The notes below the pieces were generated by a model. It ran no database searches and was not told the DNA's origin. It worked only from the letters and a program-made list of their open reading frames with translations. DNA of 64,000 nucleotides, taken from NCBI RefSeq assembly GCF_019399895.1, contig NC_091891.1, positions 1,054,001-1,118,000 on the forward strand, given 5' to 3'. The position numbers were made by a program, and so were the translations under genes. Numbering within the stretch: the first letter of the stretch is position 1; each line of letters opens with the position of its first letter. Of the stretch, positions 1-11,004 are shown piece after piece. The DNA comes from Cardiocondyla obscurior (taxonomy: Eukaryota > Arthropoda > Insecta > Hymenoptera > Formicidae).

Positions 1-134
1 TCGTCAATATTATTCTTATTCTTAATATTGCCATCGTAGACTGAGAAAGTAGAAAAGATATGTACCCATTCTGAATGTGTTCTATCGCGTGCGAAAATTG
101 ACATTTCACATTTTGTATCGTTATATCTCGACTC
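1..134 (-). CDS. candidate coding exon of an unrecognised gene, cut by the window edge
   Basis: On the minus strand an acceptor (tctag) at 135-139 is followed by 44 codons with no stop, reaching the window edge. The translation is not the low-complexity Asn/Lys/Ile text usual for chance frames in this AT-rich DNA: it contains W, C, D, H and the short run SIFARDRTHSEWVHIF. A stop lies immediately upstream in the same frame, so the exon must begin in phase 0 at 134. The signal-peptide-like exon at 1,014-1,080 ends in phase 1, so the two cannot be joined directly; either an exon is missing between them or they belong to different genes. I do not recognise the family. Confidence 0.35.
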
Positions 135-1013
135 CTAGATTACGTAGATTAAAAGTAAATTAACTTTTATTATATAAATAGACTCCAATCTTTTTATTAA
201 GGCTACTTAGAGTTCAGTCATTTAGCACACTTGTTTGCTTAACTACTCAGTTTTGATATTTTTAAATTATTGTAATTATTTATTGTAAACTATAATAATT
301 AAATAATAAAGACCATACGCACAATTTCCTGATTTAGATTGCTTACTATATTACTTTTTTTTTGCTTAACAGTTATCATCGTGCAACGATAAGGTCAAAG
401 ATCATGACAGAAAATAGATAAGCTAGCATCGCTGTTAATTTTACTTCGGTTTTACACATATCACATATTATATTAAAATCTGTATAACAGTTTCAGAATT
501 ATAAAAGTATTTTATAATTAAAAAAAAAATTACTTATTTGATTAGTTATAAGAAAATATTTTGTACTACATACACATACACACACTTTCTCTCTTCCTCT
601 TTCTCTCTTTTAAATATACGTATATGTATAGTACATATAGTGGAAAAATGTACATTTATTTCACATTTATCTCAATTTTATGTATAACTAGAAAATTTTT
701 TTATGCTGGAGGTATTAATTATATTTTGGAAATATATATTAGCATAGTAAGATTGCTTATACATTTCAATTTTTTTCTGTTTTTAACACAAGTATTAAAT
801 AAAAAAATTGTTATAACAAATAATTAAAAAAAAAAATTTAATTAATATTTTTTTACGTAAAGTTTATTTTTTGGTAAAAAAAAAATTAAAAAAAAGATAC
901 TTTAAAAATACGTGCTTTATATATTTTAATATTTAATAATCTATTAAGACAAAATAACATGATTGCGGATAACTTTTAAATAATATTTTATTAATTTCAT
1001 TCTGATTACTTAC

Positions 1014-1080
1014 CGTTGTAGCATATAAATAAAATAATGCTGCATAAGATGATATTTGCAAATCTGAAGATTTTCTTCAT
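1014..1080 (-). CDS. candidate first coding exon encoding a signal peptide
   Basis: The minus-strand ATG at 1,080 opens 22 codons reading MKKIFRFANIILCSIILFIC, a short basic N-terminus followed by a hydrophobic stretch, then an exact GTAAGT donor after phase 1 (exon end 1,014). This is what the first coding exon of a small secreted or membrane protein looks like. No partner exon with matching phase could be fixed; a weak possibility is an acceptor near 435 leading to a 17-codon tail, but its composition is not persuasive. Start choice rests only on the ATG at the head of the hydrophobic run. Confidence 0.4.
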
Positions 1081-2882
1081 TATTTTTACACTCCCTTTTT
1101 TTTAAACAATTGATAAATAGATAGTTCACTGAAAATCCTCACTAATTTATAACAAAATACTGTAGTGCTCACAAGAAAGATGTAAAAATAATAAATACAA
1201 GTATAGAGAAATAAATAAAGAAGTTGTAAAATAGGTAGGAAATTATAAATAAACACAGAAAGAGGAAGAACAAATTATAAATTGGAAAACGTAAAAGAAT
1301 TATTCAGAAAACTGCGAGAGAGTACTATTAATGTACAGCGCTAGCGTGATATAAGTCTACCAACTCTAGTATCAGAGTCACTGAGCAATGCTGAACGAAT
1401 AAATGATGCCGCTTAAAGAAGGGGGAGCAAAGCGAATATATTGAAGTGACTGTCAGTGGGTACAAAATTAATTTTTTTCTTTTTAGAAAGAAAGTAAAAA
1501 GAAGACATCAAATGTACCCACAGTAAACAAGTTGGTATATGTTAAATGTTTTAATGTATAAAAAAAGTTCCCTCTACAAAATGAGTGATATGAAATAGAA
1601 ACGTTAATTCTAAGAAATACGTACATAATTATTCTTATTAAAAAAAGTCTTCTCTACAAAAATAATGATTTACAATAATTAAATCCATAAAAATAAAAGT
1701 ATTAAAAATTGTCATTTTAATAAGTCTGCACAATATTTGTCAAAAGAAAGAACTTTTTTAAAAATAAGAAACATTCTCATTGTGAGTAAAATAATAAAGT
1801 TATTAAACACGAAATTAACACACAAAAAGTTGACGCACTCGAATTGTATAAAGACACAATAGTAAGGCGTTAATTTTTATTTGTTAGTTTGGCGTTTGTA
1901 ATTATTAATAAAAACTGTATTTGTTAATTTTTTGTATAAACTAAGAAGAAAGATATGTTTTATACAAAATTGGCATAAATATGTGGGTTAAATAAATAAT
2001 GCTGCGAGTGATACAAGTAGCTTTACGTACAAATAGAGAGTAAAGTGGTGGTTTGGAGCAGGTTGAGTGGATAATATTCATCTTCCTGTGATATACTCAA
2101 CGTTACGAAACTACCATACGTAATCATCTACTCGCGTACTTGTGCATTACATATTTATACAAACTAATTCAAGATTTTTTTTAACCATTTTGGATACTTA
2201 ATTTTTTTTATATATAAAGTGTAAATACAATGACAATATAATTCTTGAAAACATTTAATCACAAGTAAAATTCAATTCTGTATGAAAATATTACGTCATT
2301 GCTTGTTAAACGTAATTGCGAGATCTCATTTTATCTATATACAAGCATGTATGTGTAAATTGACATTAAATAAATTTCACTATAATTAATATTAATGTAT
2401 TTAGCGTTTTAGCGATCCATCGTCACATTTACTCTGACACAGTTTTAATATTTATGATTTGTGCCGTCAATATTGTGCTTTAGAATATGTAAAATTAATC
2501 TCTAAAATTGTCTATTGCAATAATAAAATATTGGAATCAACTGTTCGTTTATTCATATATACTTTTAAATAAAAAAATTATAATATACGTATTACGTGGA
2601 CTAAAGTATTTTTTTTTTTTATGTATGTAAGGTGTTTATTGCCCATGCGGATCTCCGCTCCGCTTACAAACATTTCTACAAACTATATTATTTTTGAACT
2701 AAAGTTAATTAAAATTTATTAATAGCTGAGCTTTCGCCATATAATTAATTGCTATTCAATCTTTTATTAATTATGTATATAATTATGTATAATATAATCT
2801 TTTAATGATTATAATAAAATTAACATTTGTAAAATTTATAAACTTTTTTTTTATAATCCCTAAAAACAAATTATTATTTTCT
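1081..2882. other. AT-rich intergenic stretch
   Basis: No supportable coding exon. It holds the presumed promoter side of the left-edge gene (about 1,100-1,480), an A/T-rich hairpin at 1,454-1,523, and the 3' flank of the P450 gene. A minus-strand AATAAA (plus-strand TTTATT at 2,715-2,720) lies 163 bases past the P450 stop and is a reasonable poly(A) signal. Confidence 0.5.
2715..2720 (-). terminator. probable poly(A) signal of the P450 gene
   Basis: AATAAA on the minus strand, 163 bases downstream of the P450 stop codon. The surrounding DNA is very AT-rich, so a chance match is possible. Confidence 0.4.
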
Positions 2883-5800
2883 TCAAGAGCTTGCATTAGT
2901 TTTACAAATAGGTGTAAATTTGACACGTAGTGAACTAGAAGGACGAAGTATAAAATTTACATTGAGGCGAACATCTTTTAAATAATCAATAGGCTCTAAG
3001 TAGAAATGTTGTATCACGAGAGCTATTATCGCCTTCATTTTCAGCATAGCAAATTCTTGACCTATAATTTAATATTTATCATAATCTATTTATACAAACA
3101 GGATCGTATAATTATATATATACGTATATTGTTATACAATAAAAAATACAATTTACCGATGCAATTACGTGGCCCTGCACAGAATGGTAAATACGAGTAA
3201 GGATGACGATTTTGGATCATCTCAGGCAAAAACCTATCAGGATCAAATACTTCTGGATTTGGCCAAAAATAGCAATTTCTATGAGTTGCATAAATATTAA
3301 AACACACGTTTGTTCCAGCAGGTATTAAAAATAAATCTAAAAAACATACAATATATATAATAACTAAAGCTGTAATTAAAATTTTAAAGTTAAATATATT
3401 GATATCGTAGACGTCTACACTACAACATGAGATAAAAAATATACAGAAATTGTCAATAAATTAAAAATTATATACTTAATTTGAGGTCCTTTTCGATGAT
3501 TCGTGATATCATAAAATTGGTGGGATATAAGCGCAACGACTCCTTTATACATCTTTCTAAATATGTTAAATCTTGCAATAATTCCACAGTAAACTTATTT
3601 CCATTATTTTGCAATGCAGTTCTAATTTCATTTCTAACCCGGATCTGCATTATCGTTAAATTGATAATTAAAGAAGCGTTTATTGTATGTATGTAGAAAT
3701 GTATGTAGAAATATATGTATAAATATAGGTGTCTCAATTAATTCGATAGAGTAATGTAATTTTTTAACAATACACACTTGAATATCTCTATGTTCAGCTA
3801 GTAATGCCAAAGTGAAGCACATACTGTTCATCGTAGTATTATAACTCTATAATTAAATATGTTTAATTTACTCATGACCAAAATACATTATAAATAATTA
3901 ATAAATTAAATAATTAATAAAAAAACGTTATAGAAAATGTTAACATATACCATAAATATAAAAGTATTAATTTCTTCCTTGATATCCGAATCAATCATAT
4001 GTCCTTTGCGAGATTCCGCTATTAAAAGATCCAGCATTGCAAATTGGTTTTTTTGTACTGAATAAAAATACATAAGCATGTCAATATTTGTTTAACATTC
4101 AGTTTTTTGCATATGTTTTTATATCATATTAAGTAGAATACTGATTAGATTAAAAATAAAAACTACATATTTAAATTTTAATTGTAAAATACATAATTTA
4201 TAATATTTAATATCAATAACATATCAAAAATAGTTACGCTTTGCGTTATATCCTATCGATTTTGAACTATCCTCTTTTGTCGATCTGTCATTATCAAAAT
4301 TTGGCAAGTATTTATCATTAGTGCAGTCGTGATAAAATTTTCTTTTAATAATGGCCTAAAATGTAAATCCAACATTAATATACTTTTCCTACATTTATAA
4401 ATTATCTTGTACAATAGTCATTCATAACAAATTTTATCGTAATTTTTTAAAGTTAATAATGTTAAAATATAATGTTAAATATCATTACTTACTAGGTCAG
4501 TAAATTTCTCAAACATCTTTACAATCTTTCTATACTCTCTCCCTTCACTTGTTAAGAAAAACATCCAATTGATATACAGCCATGGCTTCCAAAATCTTAA
4601 ATTATAATTTAAAAGTAGTTATTTTTATTTTAAAATAAAATAGAAATCTAATTATATAATTTACCTAGAAATGAAGGGTTCGTGCATCCGTTCAAGTGCT
4701 TCTCGATATTGCTGTTGAAACATACCGAGATCTCGTAGAGAAGTACCCACTCCAATTTCTGCAAGTGTATGCATTATTAAACATTATTACAATCTATTAT
4801 TAAAATAAAAAAAAATTATAAATAAGTATATTGTAATATCGATATTTTTCATAAAAAAATGTACATTATACCAATTACTGCATTCAGCATATATTCATTA
4901 AGAAGTGGTACTAAATCTTTTATAACTGCGTTTCCTGAATTATTTAAAGATGTAATCATATTTTCACCTTCTTTGATTAAAACTTTAATAAACTGCTGTA
5001 TTATATTTAAATTATATGTATGAGCTAGTAACTTTCGTCGTGAATGCCATTTAGGCTCTAAAACATAAATCATAAAATATATGAATAATATCAAAGTTGT
5101 CAATTGAAATGATTGCACGTATATTAAATATGTATACATATATACAATTAAAGTATCACACATTATTTATAATATATACCAAACTTTACTTATAAAAATG
5201 TATTTTACCGATTTAAAACAGAACTTAATGTGCAACACCGTTATTTATATTAATACCATTGTATTACCTTCACTAGTAAAAAGACCAGTATGTAACAGAG
5301 GACGTAACATATGAAAAATAAAGCCCTTTTTGTTGTGCTTCGTGTTACTTAACACCACCTATAATTATAGCAATATTAAGTTGCTTTATTTAATTCAACT
5401 ATAGATAATCGATAACATATTTTAAATATAATTTAACTAATTATTTTAAACAAATTTATTTATCAAATAAGCTTGTTAAAATAAAAAAAAAACCATCTTA
5501 CAGCTAATTTACATATTATAAAGTATAAAAATAAAAATGTAAAATCTTTTATTACCTCTAAATCATCTGGATGACTAATATATACCACAGGCACAAAACA
5601 ATACCACGTTTTAAAAATAACGGAATATGTATCACAAGCAATAGTAAAAAATGTCCATAAGTCATCTAAAATGTATGTATATATGACTATTGTATCAATT
5701 TATCAAAGTATTATAATTATTAATAATTGTCAATAATTATATCATTATATTTAACGTATTTTATTGTTATTTAAAATTTAATAACTAGAAAATAAATTTT

Positions 5801-6082
5801 AAATTTACAAATATTTTTTAATTTACATAATTCTTAAAATACAGATAAGAATGTAAAAAAATATTATTATGTTTAAAGACTTGTATGTAACTCACTTACA
5901 CAAACGTAAAAAAATATTTTTTAATTACCTCTTGAGATAAGAAATGGATGTATACATCCGATAATCGGATAAACTGGTGGTCCAGGTATAAGATTAATAA
6001 GTCTCCCGTTTTTCCCATTGCGCACATAATAATTATACACAAATAAAATAAAGACAAGTAACACCAATGTCGCACTAATCAT
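2883..6082 (-). CDS. cytochrome P450, CYP4 clan, 12 exons, 519 aa
   Basis: Haem-thiolate monooxygenase anchored in the ER membrane; CYP4 enzymes typically oxidise fatty acids, hydrocarbons or xenobiotics. Exons (descending): 6082-5929, 5665-5556, 5358-5268, 5057-4872, 4758-4665, 4595-4493, 4355-4238, 4057-3951, 3846-3778, 3644-3476, 3336-3157, 3061-2883; all phases agree and the sum is exactly 520 codons. Visible motifs: N-terminal hydrophobic anchor then PGPP hinge (exon 1), helix-C WHSRRK, K-helix ESLR (379-382), PEVFDPDRF, and haem loop PFCAGPRNCIG with Cys459. Odd point: the I-helix segment normally reading FEGHDTT is FMSYNTT (320-326), so the CYP4 haem-linking Glu and the acid before TT are both replaced. 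Length is normal and no frame is broken, so it looks intact but catalytically altered. The subfamily cannot be assigned by eye. Confidence 0.93.
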
Positions 6083-6738
6083 CGTTAACTATATTGTCAA
6101 GTTTTATTTCTATTACTAATTCCTTTTAACTTTCTTCTTTTCTTTCTATAATTTTCGAAGCAAAATTTTATAAGTTTATGTATAAGTCTTCACGTATTAC
6201 GCACGTACGTTTTTAAGAAATAAATAATACGCGCTGAAAGTCTTTTTAATACTCACTTATCTGATTGTTACACCACTCTATCTTTTATTCACATATTTTT
6301 GCATGAGTTTGCTTAAAGCATAAATTAAAAAAAAGCTACAAAATTGATAAATGACATTGTACAGATTATATAACATATCATTGCTGATTTATGTATTATG
6401 ATCGTTTATCATACAACGAGAAGTGTTACTGATAAAAAATATTAACAAATAAGATATTATTTGACGATCTCAGGCAAACTGTCATTTTTACTTGGCATTT
6501 AGTATCTTGGTTGAATAAAATATTTTATGTAAAGTATTACATTAAAATAATAGTCTTGTATTTCATTGTCTAAAAAAACGCGATAGTGTCTCGTGTCAAT
6601 TGTATGCACAGCGAATATGTTTTTAAAAGTTATTTACTTCAAATTTGTAATTAGCGGCTATAAAACTATAAAGACATTGAAACGCAGGATTTTACAAAAA
6701 TTTCACAACACAAGTTAAACTTTTATAATTTTTATAAT

Positions 6739-6744
6739 TTTATT
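6739..6744 (-). terminator. probable poly(A) signal of Merlin
   Basis: AATAAA on the minus strand about 195 bases past the Merlin stop at 6,939, just before the end of a long TA repeat. Assignment is by position only. Confidence 0.4.
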
Positions 6745-6752
6745 AAATATAT

Positions 6753-6756
<4 letters not shown>

Positions 6757-6821
<65 letters not shown>
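6757..6821. repeat. (TA)n microsatellite
   Basis: About 65 bases of almost pure alternating TA, in the 3' flank of Merlin between it and the P450 gene. Expected to be length-polymorphic. Confidence 0.95.
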
Positions 6822-6824
<3 letters not shown>

Positions 6825-6938
6825 AAATTTAGTTATTTTGTTTTAATATGGTATTAATTTCTTATTGTATTGTAGGCTGAGGATCTGAAAGATCTGACGT
6901 GAGTAATAAAAAAGTTGATATTATTATAATATTAATAA

Positions 6939-9900
6939 TTACAATTCTTCAAAGAAGGCAACTCTGGCTTTAGTAGATCCGGATTTAACTTTCTTCAACG
7001 TACTGTATTTATTCTCACCGAGTCGAACTTGTTCTTCATGCAACTGATCCAATTCGCTCTGCTTTTCACCAACTTTTAAATCTTCAATTTCAGAACGTAA
7101 CTCTCGCAATTGTTCTTGTAAATGTTTACTCTTTTCTAAATAATCACTTCTTTCTCTTTCAATTTCTAATGACAGTTGATCAACATCTCCATCCCCAATA
7201 AGATCGTAAGATGTTAAATCAGATGGCAATGGTTCTGCATCTAATTGTAAAGTCTGAAGATCTGCTTGTAAATCCGATGGAAGCACTTGCGTCGACGGAA
7301 ATAGATTTGGCACAGGCTGTTGACAAATTAAACAAACAATTCATAAACTATTGCATGTAAGTTTTTAATGATATATGTAACGTAAAAGATACTTACGGTT
7401 ATAGTAGCAGTGTAGGCATTTCTACTTAAAAATTCTAACAACTTTTCTTTAGCTTCTTTCTCGGCTATTCGTGCACGCAAAAGTTCATCTTTTAACTTTT
7501 CTGCTTCAGCAGCTCTCCGTTCCGATTCTTGAACCAATCTTTCCGTTAATAATTCAGCCTCTCTAGTTTTTCGTTCTAAATGAACTTTTTCTTCTTCAGT
7601 TTTCATATTGTTTAGCCTTATACGCGTAATTTCTTGTTCAGCTTCTGATGCTTTTTGACTTAAAAGCATCGCCTCTTCCTCTGCTACGCGACTCTTCTCA
7701 GCTAAAAGATCTGCTGTTTCTTCAGATCTTCTCTGTAAAACATAAAATAAATTATAAATACATATTTTAACTCACAATATCTGTATAACTACTTATTAGA
7801 GAAAAAAATGATACATGATTTTAAGCTTGAAAGACTAGACTTCTGCTTACAATATTGTCAATAACAAATCTATGTTTTATATCTATAATCTTTCGGTAAA
7901 TATAATTTGTTGCCTACAATTGTTTCGGCAGAAATTGTTATTGGAGTATATACTTTTATTTTTATTTTGATAGTATTTATTATAATTTTGTTCATAACTT
8001 ACAAGAGCTTCATTCGCCAGTCGTATTTCTTCTTGATATTGTAGAAGTCGTTGTTCCATAGCAGCTTTTTCCCTCTCTGCCGTTTCTCTCAACTCTTTTT
8101 CTCGCGCTAACTTATTTCTTTCTATTTGCCTCCTAGATGTAAGGTCACAAACATTTTTAAAGAAATTGAAATAAAATTTTTACAATAAAACAAAGCTCAA
8201 ATTAAAACTCGGATATTTTTTTAAAATTAAAAATAAAATAAAAATATAAAAACATTTTAGAAAATAGCGAATATTACAAATTTTGAAGTTATTTTATAAC
8301 TATCTTTAACATTTTTTTATAAACATTATTAATATATTTGTATTATTTTAGAGAAAATGTAAAATAAATATTTTTTTATAGAATCTGTAATTCAAAAACA
8401 GATAATCAAAAGAAACTTAAAAAAAAAAAAAAACTAAAGAAAGATATTATAATATAAATCTTAAAACTATTTAATTTTATTATAACGAGATGATATGAAA
8501 AATGTACTCCGAGAGTTCAAAGTACTCACCACGATCGTATTAAAAGCAAAATATCAGAGGCGAGAAATAACATAAAAAAGTGCTATTTAGAAATAAAAAC
8601 AGAAATTAGGATTAAAAAGATACTATCCGCAATCATAACCACAATCACAACTACTGTTACGAATAAAAATATCTTCCGAAAGTAATCCTTTCTCTCCCCC
8701 TTCTTTCCCCAAAAAGTCAATTAACAGCCGTAAAATAAACATGATATCACGCGGATTCCGGCATACACATGGCATATCAAATAATTGCGTCAAGTTCTTT
8801 AATTTGAGACATCCAGTATACTTGTAATTACAATCGTAAGAATAAAAGTGATTGAAATGTTCTAATTACAATTAAGTTCTATTTGTATGTAATACAATTA
8901 ATTGTTTATAAAGCATCAAATAACAATAAATTAATAACATATATTCAATAAAAAGTTTTGTTAAGTACAAAATTAAATTTGGCTAACAAACTCATTGATA
9001 TTAATTTATTACTTTAATACAAGCAGAACGTTAAAAAAAAAAAGTTGTTTTACTTGCCTGGATTTTTCTTCCTTGGCTTGTGCTTTCATTTGTTGAACTT
9101 CCATAGAGTCTGGTTTGCGCCTCCTCATAAATAGATCGTGATTGCCAATACACAAGTCTAGGATCTTAACAAATAATACGTGAGCAGCTGTGTCACTATT
9201 ATGTTCGTTCAACTTTAAAGCAATCAAGCCCCTCACCCAGCTGCCAACATCTAACTGTTTCTTTACCAGTTTATTCATGCGAGTTTTCTGCGAGAAGAAC
9301 ATGAAGTTTGGTGATGATTTCTCCACAGGCTTAATTATGAACTTCTTGTCATCGAAACTAATGTGACGAATTTCCGACCATGTAAACGTAGTTTTTGGTG
9401 TCAATTTATTCTCCTTTTCATAAATATTCAATCCTAATGCTGTTACCCCAAGCCAAAGATCTGTTTCTTTTTTATTCTATAATATATAACAAAAAAATTA
9501 TTAACATTTTTATTGACATCACTTTTGAAATGGTAATACAAGTAATACACATTTATTTATATTTTAATATACAAGATTAGTTGGATAGAATTTTGAGTTC
9601 ACATATATGTATATATATATTTTTTCATTTTCTTTACTCTTTTTTTACTTTACATGTATCGAATTTAACATTTTTTTCAAATTATTGTAAACTTTGCTTA
9701 GAATATTATACCATTATTTTTTTATATTTGGAACAGCAATTAAAATGACAATAAAACTCTATTTTAATTATACATATTTCAATAATTCAAAATATTTATA
9801 TGTATATAACGTTATATTTAACTGTAGCAAATTGTGCTCAAATGTGTTAACGTGTGTCGATGTGTTTCTTTAATTAAAGGAAAGCAATCAATGTAGACAA

Positions 9901-11004
9901 AATCATATACCTACACTAATAGGAAAATAATTTACGCCGTACATATCAAGATCCTGGGCTATTTTAAGGTATTCCATTTCTGCTTCATCTCGAGACATAC
10001 CACGGTGATCGGCATACCAAATTTTTATTCTATCCTCCCACATTTCTGGTGTCATTTGATATTGACCTATGACTCTTTGTGGAAGCAAGTCTTCACTGGC
10101 AAGCATTCCAGGGCGATGTACAGCAATATCATAATCACCATACTGATGAGTAAAATAAAAATTGATATTTATGTTACATGTATATTTGTGTATATGTGTA
10201 TGTAAAATATAATTATTGATCTTGTAAATAAATTTGTGTGACATTATATTTAGATCAATATCCACATATGTATGCAAAAATTACAAAAGTCTATGTTTGC
10301 TTTAATCCATGATTTGTTTTAATTTTACTTAAATTATAAAGTATAAATATTTTAGATTAATATAAAGATACCTTTGCTTGGACATCATAAGAGGCAAGTA
10401 ATACAGATGCCTCAGGTGGACAATAAATATCCATGGATAATATAGCTTGTTTGACTTGCAAGAAGAATAAATGTTGAGTGACTTCTTGTACAAGCTCTTC
10501 AGCTATATCCTCAGGATAAAATTTTGCTAAGAACATGAATGATGTTGTTGACTGCTGTGAAATACCTTGATCTTGAACTACAATCAATTTAATGTTATTA
10601 TGGCAAACAGTATACATTTATCATTATAGTAATTATGATTTTTACAATACTTTCAAAGCAGTTCTTTCTGCTGAACAAAGCTAGGTGCTAAATTATACAT
10701 TCACCTTTTTTATCTAGTTTTAACCATGAAATAAACCCCTTGGCATCTTCATATTGAAGTCCAAAGTACCATGTCTCTCTTAATCCTATTGTACGGCATA
10801 CTAGATCAAACAAGTCCCTGCCTGTTGATCTCCACTGTACCACAATTTGTTAAATAGTTAAATGCATCATCAAGGCATAATAAGAATTCGACAAAATTGT
10901 TATATTTATCCACTAACCTCTAAATTAAATTCAAGTTCTGCGTCCAAGGTGCAAACTTTGACGGGGAAAGACTTCCCCGATTTTTTCCTCCGGAACGGTG
11001 ACAT
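6939..11004 (-). CDS. Mer: Merlin (NF2 orthologue), FERM-domain tumour suppressor, 9 exons, 603 aa
   Basis: Cortical membrane-cytoskeleton scaffold acting upstream of Hippo signalling. Exons (descending): 11004-10918, 10834-10705, 10577-10372, 10142-9915, 9476-9267, 9164-9058, 8132-8003, 7732-7397, 7316-6939; phases agree and total 604 codons. The protein starts MSPFRRKK, has a FERM domain to about residue 310, an alpha-helical charged coiled coil to about 478 and a C-terminal tail ending KARVAFFEEL. That ending, and the Merlin-specific 'blue box' YQMTPEMW (about 169-176), separate it from Moesin, Ezrin and Radixin. Start choice: the ATG gives the family's MSPF N-terminus. Odd points: intron 6 uses a GC donor (AG|GCAAGT at 9,057), required to keep frame, and intron 5 (9,165-9,266) is 102 nt, in frame and stop-free. 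Confidence 0.97.
9165..9266 (-). other. Mer: in-frame, stop-free 102-nt intron of Merlin (possible retained 'exitron')
   Basis: Bounded by CTG|GTAAAG and GTTAAG|ATC. Removing it restores the conserved FERM sequence (…NKL then ILDLC…), as in fly Merlin. Read through, it adds 34 codons without a stop, and its base composition is more balanced than neighbouring introns. Both forms would give full-length proteins. Confidence 0.7.

Noticed and set aside
7883..8092. 69-aa frame extending past Merlin exon 7
   Set aside because: It is read-through into the intron; the GTAAGT donor at 8,002 and the exon 8 phase fit the conserved protein.
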